From Palsa-504 sp050013055 (GTDB lineage: Bacteria > Actinomycetota > Actinomycetes > Streptosporangiales > Streptosporangiaceae), in contig JBEKGC010000052.1 of NCBI GenBank assembly GCA_050013055.1, positions 1 through 22,058 on the forward strand: 22,058 nt of DNA, in the 5' to 3' direction. Below, one piece after another: positions 1 through 6,617 of this stretch. The notes under the pieces are model-generated. The model was not told where the DNA came from, ran no database searches, and saw nothing but the letters and a program-made list of their open reading frames with translations. The translations under genes and the position numbers were made by a program. Numbering within the stretch: position 1 is the first letter of the stretch; each line of letters starts with the position of its first letter.

Positions 1-2
1 AC

Positions 3-305
3 GACGGGACCTTCCTGGCCAGATTCGGATTTATCCGGCTGGAAACGCCGCTCGCCAACATCAGCGAGGCGCATGTCACCCGCGACTACCGCTGGTGGAC
101 CTCCGCAGGCGTGCGGCTGTCAGCCGTCGATCATGGCCTGACGTTCGGCACCAACTCATCCGCCGGTGTCTGCGTCCATTTCCGCGAGCCGGTGCCCTCA
201 CCGCTGCGGCGCAAAGGCCACCCAGCCCTCACTGTCACCGTCGCCGACCTCACCGGTCTAACCGCCCGCCTCCCGCCCCTGCCCCCGCCCGCCCCGAGCC
301 CCTGA
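3..305 (+). CDS. Conserved actinobacterial protein of unknown function, C-terminal part
   Basis: The reading frame is open from the window edge to a TGA at 303-305, so only about 100 C-terminal residues are present and the start lies outside. The visible part carries a pattern (FIRLETPLANI..AHV near the edge, WWTSAGVRLS, LTFGTN, GVCVHF.EPVP, then LTVTVADLTGL) that I recognise from short conserved hypothetical proteins of mycobacteria and other actinomycetes, where a beta-rich domain ends in a similar TVADLEGL segment. No catalytic motif is visible. The last 15 residues are a proline-rich tail, probably disordered. Function is unknown. The family impression is from memory and should be treated as moderate. 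Confidence 0.55.
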   Translation, partial: DGTFLARFGFIRLETPLANISEAHVTRDYRWWTSAGVRLSAVDHGLTFGTNSSAGVCVHFREPVPSPLRRKGHPALTVTVADLTGLTARLPPLPPPAPSP

Positions 306-309
306 CCCC

Positions 310-331
310 GATTCAGCCCGGATTCAGCCCG
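310..331. repeat. Two-copy 11-bp tandem repeat
   Basis: GATTCAGCCCG occurs twice head to tail at 310-320 and 321-331, directly behind the stop codon of the preceding gene. It could be a replication-slippage duplication or part of the 3' end of that transcript. No function can be assigned. Confidence 0.6.
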
Positions 332-852
332 GAACGGGCGATTTGTCGGCGATTGCGGGGTTACCACACCCGAAATCGCGGACAAAGGCCGTCTCGCCCG
401 GCCAGCCGCGATCGTTCGCCGGTGCGGGTGCGGGGGGAGCGGCGCGGGTGACGGCTTGGGTGCGGTGTTTCGGGGCGCTAGCGGGCATACCGATCTGCTG
501 TGAGGTGCAGACCGCGGTACTTCTGGTGGTGCGGCGGCGGCTGGGGGCGGTGATGCAGGGTTGGTGCCGTGCCGGCGCCGGCCGGGCGTAGCACGGCCCG
601 CGCCGGCCGCTTCGCGCGGATGATTGGGCCTTCGTGGAAAGTTGAGGCAATCCTGGGGTACCAAGGTCTCCGTGGGAGCCGGATCATCCGTGACTTTTTG
701 TGCTGGCGGGTGTGGGCGGGTTAGGAGTGCATAGAGATCGGGGTGCGCGGGATGTGACGCTTGAGAGTTCAGGCCGGGGCTAGGGCCAGGCCGGGGCGGT
801 GAGCCGCCGCGCGGCACAGCTGTCGTGGGGCTGACATCACGACGAGACCGTG
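332..852. other. Stretch of about 520 bp without a supportable gene
   Basis: Open frames here exist on both strands, but their translations are arginine-, proline- and alanine-rich, as expected for chance frames in GC-rich DNA, and none has a convincing ribosome binding site or recognisable domain. I see no RNA gene. Given the truncated gene that follows, this may be decayed sequence left by a deletion. Confidence 0.5.
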
Positions 853-887
853 TGGCAGAAAAGGTGGGGTATTCGTCATTGCTGCCA
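853..887. promoter_or_regulatory. Operator-like inverted repeat upstream of the DJ-1/PfpI remnant
   Basis: TGGCAGAAA (853-861) and TTGCTGCCA (879-887) form an inverted repeat with 8 of 9 positions matching and 17 nt between the arms. The half-site begins TGGC, as does the published consensus of AdpA, a regulator with a DJ-1/PfpI-like domain and an AraC-type DNA-binding domain. GlxA-like regulators of that class often sit beside DJ-1/PfpI genes. I infer that this is a leftover operator for such a regulator; the regulator itself is not in the window. Confidence 0.4.
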
Positions 888-890
888 TGA

Positions 891-1139
891 GCGGGTCCCG
901 GCAGACGTCCCGGGCCAGTCAGGGACGTGACCGCGGCGGGGGTGTCGGCCGGCCTCGACATGGGTCTGGCGCTGGCCGGGCGGATCGCGGGCGATGAGGT
1001 GGCCCAGGCCATCCAGCTCATGATCGAGTACGACCCGCAGCCGCCCTACGACGCGGGCGCCCCGGACCGGGCGCCCGCCCAGATCGTCGCCAGCCTCCGA
1101 TCCCGCAGCCGTTTCAGCCTCACCGGCCGCCCCCGCTGA
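891..1139 (+). pseudogene. DJ-1/PfpI family protein, C-terminal remnant
   Basis: From GTG at 927 the frame encodes about 70 residues starting VTAAGVSAGLDM and continuing through EVAQAIQLMIEYDPQPP, the typical C-terminal helices of DJ-1/PfpI-type class I glutamine-amidotransferase-like proteins. The family is usually about 200-230 residues, so the N-terminal two thirds, including the nucleophile elbow, are missing. The frame is closed upstream by TGA at 888-890, and the residues between 891 and 926 do not look like the family. The match begins abruptly near 920, which looks like a deletion junction. The GTG is probably just an internal valine of the former protein. The fragment runs convergently into the amidohydrolase, whose stop lies 9 bp beyond. 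A functional 70-residue protein is unlikely. Confidence 0.7.
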
Positions 1140-1148
1140 CGGCGAGCG

Positions 1149-2372
1149 TTACAGCTCGGCGAACACGCCCTCGCGTCGTTCGTAGTCGTACCGGTAGATC
1201 TCGTGTCCGTCGAGGTAAGCCCGCTCCGCCCGGCTCATCACGTCCAGCGGATCACCGGACCAGATCACCACGTCGGCGTCCTTGCCCGGAGCCAGCGACC
1301 CGATCCGGTCGGCGCAGCCGATGATCTGGGCCGGGTGGATCGTCACCGCGCGCAGCGCGGTCACCGGGTCCAGCCCTTCCTTCACCGCGAGGGTGGCCTG
1401 GTGGATCAGGAAGTGAATCGGGACCACGGGGTGGTCGGTGGTGATGGCGATCATCACCCCGGCGGCGGCGAGCCGACCGGGGTTGGCCAGCGACCGGTTG
1501 CGCAGCTCCACCTTGGACCGGCTGGTGAACAGCGGCCCGATGATCACCGGGATGGACGCGGCGGCGATCTGATCGGCCAGCAGGTGAGCCTCGGTGCCGT
1601 GATCGATCACCAGGTCGTAGCCGAACTCCTTCGCGATCCGCATCGCGGTCGCGATATCGTCCGCGCGGTGGCAGTGCTGCCGCCAGGGAATCTCCCGCCG
1701 CAACACCCGGCCCAGGGCTTCCAGTTTGAGGTCGCGTTCCACCGCGGGCCGTTCGGAATCATGAGATCTTTCCGCTGCGGCCAGTTTCTCCTGGTAGTTC
1801 ACCGCGTCGACGAACGCCCCCCGGATCACCGCGGCGGTGCCCAGGCGGGTTGACGGGGTCTCGTTCCGCTCCCCGTAGACCCGCTTGGGGTTCTCGCCGA
1901 GGGCCGACTTCAGGCCGGCCGGCTCGCGGAGCACCATCTCATCCACGGTCCGGCCCCAGCATTTGATGGCCACGGTCTGGCCGCCGATCGGGTTGGCCGA
2001 GCCCGGGTTGACGTTGACCGCCAGCACACCGCCCGTGATGGCGTCGCGGAAGCCCAGGTCGGCCGGGTTGATCGCGTCCAGCGCGCGGACCTGCGCGGTG
2101 ACCGGATGGGTGCGCTCGTTGGTGTCCTGGCCGGCCCAGCCCTCTGCTTCTTCTGACACCCCGGCGTGGGCGTGCGCGTCGATGAAGCCGGGCAGCACCC
2201 ATTTTCCTGCGGCGTCCACCACGTCGGCCCCGTCGGGCACCGCGAAGCCGGGACCCTCGACGGCCGCGATCTTGCCGTCCCGCAGCAGCACGGTCCCGCC
2301 TTCGACCGGGTCACCCTCGATCGGGACGACCCGCCCTCCGACGATCGCGGTGTCCCTGCTTGTCTGTGTCAC
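1149..2372 (-). CDS. Amidohydrolase superfamily metal-dependent hydrolase (imidazolonepropionase-like)
   Basis: This 407-residue protein is a predicted cytoplasmic TIM-barrel metallohydrolase. It has the split beta-sandwich of the superfamily: an N-terminal strand region ending in VLPGFIDAHAHAG with the HxH metal pair H67/H69, further likely ligands H233/H235 (WRQHCHRADD) and H258 (IDHGTEAH), the late aspartate D313 (ITTDHPV), and a C-terminal LAPGKDADVVIWSGDP strand. A GSANPIGGQ motif near 124-132 marks the subgroup allied to imidazolonepropionases and dipeptidase-like enzymes; the substrate cannot be told. The start is GTG at 2372, with GAAAGG about 8 nt upstream. It lies 18 bp behind the alpha/beta hydrolase gene, so the two are probably cotranscribed and may act in one degradation route. 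Length is normal for the family. Confidence 0.88.
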   Translation of the reverse strand: MTQTSRDTAIVGGRVVPIEGDPVEGGTVLLRDGKIAAVEGPGFAVPDGADVVDAAGKWVLPGFIDAHAHAGVSEEAEGWAGQDTNERTHPVTAQVRALDAINPADLGFRDAITGGVLAVNVNPGSANPIGGQTVAIKCWGRTVDEMVLREPAGLKSALGENPKRVYGERNETPSTRLGTAAVIRGAFVDAVNYQEKLAAAERSHDSERPAVERDLKLEALGRVLRREIPWRQHCHRADDIATAMRIAKEFGYDLVIDHGTEAHLLADQIAAASIPVIIGPLFTSRSKVELRNRSLANPGRLAAAGVMIAITTDHPVVPIHFLIHQATLAVKEGLDPVTALRAVTIHPAQIIGCADRIGSLAPGKDADVVIWSGDPLDVMSRAERAYLDGHEIYRYDYERREGVFAEL

Positions 2373-2390
2373 GCTTCGCCTTTCGGGAAC

Positions 2391-3179
2391 TCAGGAGCCG
2401 AGCAAGAACTCCGTCAGCACGGGCCCGATCACCCCGGGCGGGATGCCGTGATCCTGTCCGTCGATCATCACCAGCCGCGCGCCGGGCATCACCGCGGCCG
2501 TGGCCTCGACGGTCTGCTTGAACCAGCCAGGGCTCCTCCCGCCGCCGAGGATAAGCACCGGCACGGTGATCTGCGCCAGCTCACCCGCCGGGACGCCCTG
2601 GTCACCCACGACGGCCAGGTCGTAAGGCAGCGTGTGGGCCAGCCCCTCGAGGCCGTCCCAGGTGGGGAGACGCTCCATCATCGCGACCAGCGCAGCGGGC
2701 GCCTGGACCACATCGGTCATCCAGAACCTGACGGCATCGGACCGGCGCCCGGCTGACACCATGGCCGCGATGCGCGGGACCGCGTCCGCGGCGAGTTCCC
2801 GGGTACCTGCGATCAGGTAGGGCGGTTCGTAGGCCGCGATCGCAGCGAACGGCACGCCCCGCGCGGCGGCTTGCAGCGCCAGCGCGGCCCCCGAGGAATG
2901 ACCGTACGCGAACACGCCGGACCCGTCGCCCCCGCCGCACGCCTCGACGACGGCGGCGAGATCCTCGATCTCACGGTCAGGGGAGTAGGGCGGGGTATCG
3001 CCGCTATCGCCCCGGCCGCGCCGATCGTAGGTGCAGACGGTGAACCGGCTGGTCAGTCCGGCGGGCGGGACGAACGTGCGGCGGTCGCAGAACGCGCCGA
3101 CCACGACGACAAGCGGCGGCCCGTGGCCGGCCCGGTCGTAGGCGATGGCGGTGCCGTCCGCGGACGTCGTGATCTCCAT
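2391..3179 (-). CDS. Alpha/beta hydrolase fold protein
   Basis: The protein has about 262 residues. Early strands and the oxyanion region read PPLVVVVGAFCDRRTF, followed by TYDRRGRGDSGD, a standard alpha/beta-hydrolase signature. The nucleophile elbow is GHSSG (serine at about residue 95 from this start) and the catalytic histidine lies in the late GQDHG motif. The expected acid after strand 6 is not in the usual place (GGGRSP), so the acidic partner is uncertain. A GTG at 3188 would add three residues, but ATG at 3179 is preferred because AGGGGG sits 8 nt upstream. First gene of the pair with the amidohydrolase. Substrate unknown; esterase- or lactonase-like activity is plausible. Confidence 0.85.
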   Translation of the reverse strand: MEITTSADGTAIAYDRAGHGPPLVVVVGAFCDRRTFVPPAGLTSRFTVCTYDRRGRGDSGDTPPYSPDREIEDLAAVVEACGGGDGSGVFAYGHSSGAALALQAAARGVPFAAIAAYEPPYLIAGTRELAADAVPRIAAMVSAGRRSDAVRFWMTDVVQAPAALVAMMERLPTWDGLEGLAHTLPYDLAVVGDQGVPAGELAQITVPVLILGGGRSPGWFKQTVEATAAVMPGARLVMIDGQDHGIPPGVIGPVLTEFLLGS

Positions 3180-3244
3180 CTCAGTCACCCCCTGGGCTGA
3201 GCGCCGTCACCTGCGGAACGGCGGCCGGCCCGGATATGCCTGGG

Positions 3245-4096
3245 TCAGCCCTTGCTGATCGCGGCGACCTCGTCCGGGGTCAGCTCGAGGCCGGCCGCGG
3301 CGATGTTCTCTTCCGCGTGCCCGGGAGAGCCGGTACCTGGGATGGGGAGGATCTGGGGGGAACTGGCCAGCAGCCAGGCCAGGACCACCTGGTGGGTGCT
3401 GACGCCGAGTCGCTGGGCGGCCTGAGCCACGGCGGGGTTCTTGTCCGTCTCCTGTACCGGCGCCCAGGGCAGGAAGGTCATCTGCTCCTGCTCACACAGG
3501 TCGATCATCGACTCGGACTTGCGGTCGGTGACGTTGTACCTGTTCTGCACCGAGACGATCGGGACGATCTGCTGGGCCTCGCGAAGCTGTTCTTCTGTCA
3601 CGTTGGAGATGCCGATGTGCCTGATCTTGCCCTCGGCCTTGAGCTCGGCCACGGCGCCGACCGACTCGGCGAGCGGGACCGCCGGGTCGGGGCGGTGGAA
3701 TTGGTAGAGCGGAATCTGCTCGAGCTTGAGCCTGCGCAGGCTGCCCTCGCACGCTTTCCTCAGGTGCTCCGGATGGCCGTCGGCGTCCCAGCGGTTCGGG
3801 CCCGGCCGCACCAGGCCGCCCTTGGACGCGATCACCAGGTCGTCCGGGTAGGGAAACAGCGCTTCGGCGATGAGGGTCTCGCTGACCTCGGGCCCGTAGG
3901 AGTCGGCGGTGTCGATGAAGTTGACGCCAAGTTCCACGATCCGCCTGAGCGTCGCGATGGCCTGATCCCGGCTGGCCGGTTCGCCCCAGACGCCAGGCCC
4001 GGTGATCCTCATCGCGCCGAACCCCAGGCGGTTGACGGTCAGGTCGCCACCGATGTCGATGGTCCCGGCCGCTGCGGCGGTTGGCTGCGCGTTCAC
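3245..4096 (-). CDS. Aldo/keto reductase, NADPH-dependent oxidoreductase
   Basis: The 283 residues are a full-length aldo/keto reductase (TIM barrel, cytoplasmic), reducing carbonyls with NADPH. The catalytic tetrad is visible: D62 and Y67 in NFIDTADSYGPEVSE, K92 in VIASKGG, and H134 in LYQFHRPDP. Cofactor-binding elements follow: HIGISNVTEEQL, VQNRYNV, and the C-terminal PIPGTGSPGHAEENI loop. GTG start at 4096 with a strong AGGAGGT 5 nt upstream. It precedes the hydrolase pair by 65 bp in the same direction, so read-through is possible but an own promoter in 4097-4184 is likely. It belongs to the common actinobacterial AKR group with a short N-terminal extension; the true substrate is unknown. 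Confidence 0.9.
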   Translation of the reverse strand: MNAQPTAAAAGTIDIGGDLTVNRLGFGAMRITGPGVWGEPASRDQAIATLRRIVELGVNFIDTADSYGPEVSETLIAEALFPYPDDLVIASKGGLVRPGPNRWDADGHPEHLRKACEGSLRRLKLEQIPLYQFHRPDPAVPLAESVGAVAELKAEGKIRHIGISNVTEEQLREAQQIVPIVSVQNRYNVTDRKSESMIDLCEQEQMTFLPWAPVQETDKNPAVAQAAQRLGVSTHQVVLAWLLASSPQILPIPGTGSPGHAEENIAAAGLELTPDEVAAISKG

Positions 4097-4138
4097 GCGG
4101 TACCTCCTGCTTGTCGTTAGCGCAAGCCTCTCATGGTG

Positions 4139-4158
4139 CCCCGCGCTCCCGTGCGGGG
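4139..4158 (-). terminator. Possible weak terminator hairpin behind the NhaA gene
   Basis: CCCCGC (4139-4144) and GCGGGG (4153-4158) can pair over an 8-nt loop, 27 nt after the stop codon of the antiporter gene. There is no T-run, so if it works it is a GC-hairpin type terminator. The call rests on position and symmetry only. Confidence 0.3.
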
Positions 4159-4184
4159 GGAGGAACCTGGCTTGCCGCCGATGA

Positions 4185-6104
4185 TCAGGCGCTTATTTTT
4201 GTCCGGGCCATGGCCAATTTAACCGCTTTGGACAGGCTTTGAATGTCGTAGGCACCGTAATGCCGCATGCCATTGACGAAGAACGAGGGGGTGCCCGACA
4301 CATTGGACAGGTCGGCGGACTCCACGTCCTCGCTGACGTGCGCGGCGCCCGCGTGCTTGCGCAGGTCGGCGGCGAACCGGCCGGTGTCAAGGCCGAGTGC
4401 GGCCGCGTGCCCGATCAGGTCGCGCGGGCGCAGGGCGTCCTGGTGGTCGAAGAGCCGGTCGTGCATCTCCCAGAACTTGCCCTGCCGCCCGGCCGCCTCG
4501 GCCGCCTCGGCCGCGAGCTGCGCTTCCGGGTGGACGTCGGGCAGCGGCAGGTGCCGCCAGACGTACCGGACGTCGCCGAAATCACGCAGCAGTTCCCGGA
4601 CGGCCGGCTCGGCCTGGCCGCAGTAGGGGCATTCGAAATCCCCGTACTCGACCACGGTGACCGCGGATTTCTCCGGGCCGCGGATGTGATCACGGCCAGG
4701 ATCTACCGGCACCATCAGGTCGGTGACGGCCTCGGCCACGCCCAGCAGCGCGCGCAGCCGGGCCCGGACCGGCAGCCGGTTCACCAGCCGGAAGATGATC
4801 CAGGTCAGGCCGGTCGCGGCGACGGCCACGGAGAGGATGCCGAGCTTGGCCTCGGCCAGCTCGGTGCCGCTCAGGGCCAGCGAGGCGATCAGCAGGGACA
4901 CGGTGAAGCCGATCCCGGCGACCGCGCCCGCCCCCGCCACCGCGCCCCAGCCCACCGGCGGAGTCAGCCGCCCGTGGCTGAACCGGGCGACCAGCCACGC
5001 GCAGCCGGCCGTGCCCACCGGCTTGCCCACCAGGTAGCCGATCATGATGCCGAGCGTGACCGGCGAGGTGTAGGCGCGGGCCAGGAACCCGCCGTTCAGC
5101 ACGATTCCCGCGTTGGCCAGCGCGAACAGCGGCACGATGAGGTAGCTGGTCCACGGGTGGAACAGCTGCGCGATCCGGTCGTTCGGTGAGATCGCGGTCC
5201 GCACCACCTCCTGCGCGGAGGCCGCAAGCTCGGCGGTGGGTTGCTCGCGGAATAGCCGGAACGCCTCCGACGCCTGCTCCAGCGACGCCCGGGTCGCCGA
5301 GTAGGCGTAGGTCAGCAGCCCGAGGATCAGCCCCACCACGATCGGGTCGACGCCAGACTTGTAGAACGCCACCCAGGCGGCGATTCCGATCACCAGGTAC
5401 GCGGGCCCGTACCGGACGCCGCGGGCCCGGATGACCAGCACGACGACGAGGAGCCCCAGCCCGGCCAGCAGCGGCGCCAGCCGGATCCGGCCGCTGTACG
5501 CGACCGCGATGACCGCAAGCCCGGCCAGGTCATCGACGACGGAGAAGGTGAGCAGGTAGGTGCGGACGCGGTCCGGCAGTCTCCGGCCGACCAGGGCCAG
5601 CGCGCCGAGCGCGAAGGCGGTGTCCGTGGACATCGCCATGCCCCAGCCGTGTTCGGACGGCCGGCCGGCGTTGAAGATCAGGTAGATGCCGATGGGCACG
5701 ACCATGCCGCCCAGCCCGGCCAGCAGCGGCAGCGTCAGCCGGCTCCGCACCCGAAGCTCGCCCATGTCGAACTCGCGCCGCGCCTCGAGCCCGACCACCA
5801 GGAAGAACAGGGCCATCAGCCCGGAGTTCACGAATCCCCGGAGGTCGAGGGTCACGCCCGAGGAGCCGACCAGCAAGGACAGCCGGGTGGCCCACACCTT
5901 GTCGTAGTTCGAGACGCTGATGTTCGCCCAGATCAGGGCGGCCACGGTGGCACCCGCCAGCACCGAGGCACTCCCGGTCTCGGTCCGCAGGAAGGTCCGC
6001 AGCGGCGTCTCCATCCGCCGCGCCCAGGCGGTCCGCCCGGAAAACGCTCCCCCGTCCGCCGCGACCGCATCCTGCGATGCCGCCTCCGCCGCCGATTCGC
6101 TCAC
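4185..6104 (-). CDS. nhaA: Na+/H+ antiporter NhaA fused to a C-terminal DsbA-like thioredoxin domain
   Basis: An NhaA-type antiporter (about residues 30-440) exchanges cytoplasmic Na+ or Li+ for protons. It carries MSTDTAFALG with D161 (cf. E. coli D133), SVVDDLAG with the paired aspartates D191/D192 (cf. E. coli D163/D164), and about a dozen hydrophobic helices. Residues about 480-635 form a thioredoxin/DsbA fold with the redox motif CPYC (C492, C495) in YGDFECPYCGQ and the cis-proline GTPSFF near 606. NhaA-thioredoxin fusions are a known actinobacterial architecture. Numbering is from GTG at 6104, chosen because GAGG lies 5 nt upstream; an ATG at 6155 would add 17 residues but lacks a clear ribosome binding site. 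If helix parity puts the C-terminus inside, the thioredoxin domain is cytoplasmic. Monocistronic by context. Confidence 0.9.
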   Translation of the reverse strand: MSESAAEAASQDAVAADGGAFSGRTAWARRMETPLRTFLRTETGSASVLAGATVAALIWANISVSNYDKVWATRLSLLVGSSGVTLDLRGFVNSGLMALFFLVVGLEARREFDMGELRVRSRLTLPLLAGLGGMVVPIGIYLIFNAGRPSEHGWGMAMSTDTAFALGALALVGRRLPDRVRTYLLTFSVVDDLAGLAVIAVAYSGRIRLAPLLAGLGLLVVVLVIRARGVRYGPAYLVIGIAAWVAFYKSGVDPIVVGLILGLLTYAYSATRASLEQASEAFRLFREQPTAELAASAQEVVRTAISPNDRIAQLFHPWTSYLIVPLFALANAGIVLNGGFLARAYTSPVTLGIMIGYLVGKPVGTAGCAWLVARFSHGRLTPPVGWGAVAGAGAVAGIGFTVSLLIASLALSGTELAEAKLGILSVAVAATGLTWIIFRLVNRLPVRARLRALLGVAEAVTDLMVPVDPGRDHIRGPEKSAVTVVEYGDFECPYCGQAEPAVRELLRDFGDVRYVWRHLPLPDVHPEAQLAAEAAEAAGRQGKFWEMHDRLFDHQDALRPRDLIGHAAALGLDTGRFAADLRKHAGAAHVSEDVESADLSNVSGTPSFFVNGMRHYGAYDIQSLSKAVKLAMARTKISA

Positions 6105-6283
6105 GTCCGCCTCACGTCTGCCCAGCGTCGACGATGCGCCCCAAGAGACCAGCATATCGCCGGCCTGCCCGCCGGGTACGCGCCCGCCTGCGCGAGATCC
6201 CGCGCCCGGCCTTTTCTCATTTTTATCCCGAACGGCCCGGCCTGCGTGCCCGCGAATAGGCTAAACCCAGGAAGGGAGATCAG

Positions 6284-6538
6284 GTGCTCGAGGATCTGGA
6301 CATCGACGACAGCGATTCGCCCGCGATCGGCGTGGTGCCGCCCGGCGTCTCGTGGGACGAGGTGCGGGATCACATCAAGATCGCGCATCACCATCTCCTC
6401 ATGCGGGCCGAGGACGGCGAGTACGCCGGCGCCTACTGGACCGGTACCGACATGGCGATCGTCCCGGATCTGGGTCAGGACACCGACGAGGCGATCGATG
6501 AGTTCCGCGTGTTCCTGCAGGAGCACGACGAGACCTGA
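6284..6538 (+). CDS. Small acidic protein of unknown function
   Basis: The 84 residues are strongly acidic (N-terminus LEDLDIDDSDSP, C-terminus FLQEHDET) with a central HIKIAHHHLLM and a conserved-looking YWTGTDMAIVPDLGQD segment. No signal peptide or membrane segment is visible. GTG start at 6284 with GAAGGGAG about 5 nt upstream. It is divergent from the antiporter gene (about 180 bp between the starts) and 37 bp before the 13-codon ORF that leads into the phosphoesterase. I do not recognise a family. Codon use is host-like, which together with the good ribosome binding site supports a real gene. Confidence 0.65.
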   Translation: MLEDLDIDDSDSPAIGVVPPGVSWDEVRDHIKIAHHHLLMRAEDGEYAGAYWTGTDMAIVPDLGQDTDEAIDEFRVFLQEHDET

Positions 6539-6560
6539 CCCGGGCTATCCGGCCGCCGGT

Positions 6561-6566
6561 TATCAT
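6561..6566 (+). promoter_or_regulatory. -10 hexamer for a leaderless transcript
   Basis: TATCAT lies 9 nt before an ATG (6576). This fits the actinobacterial -10 pattern TANNNT, with transcription beginning at or next to the start codon. A clear -35 was not identified. Confidence 0.45.
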
Positions 6567-6575
6567 CACCTTGCC

Positions 6576-6617
6576 ATGCTCAAGCTCCGCGCCCTGCTCG
6601 CGCCAGGCCTGCGGTGA
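6576..6617 (+). CDS. 13-codon ORF overlapping the phosphoesterase start (possible coupling leader)
   Basis: ATG at 6576 opens a 13-residue frame (MLKLRALLAPGLR) that ends TGA at 6615-6617, and GTG of the phosphoesterase is 6614-6616, giving a 4-nt GTGA overlap. The -10-like TATCAT is 9 nt upstream. The GTG of the large gene has only a poor ribosome binding site, so translation of this short ORF followed by restart is a reasonable way to express it. Whether the peptide itself matters is unknown. Confidence 0.4.
   Translation: MLKLRALLAPGLR

Noticed and set aside
131..1021. Minus-strand frame of about 296 codons across the left region
   Set aside because: Arginine/proline-rich translation without domains, crossing the antisense of the partial gene and of the DJ-1/PfpI remnant; typical GC-rich chance frame.
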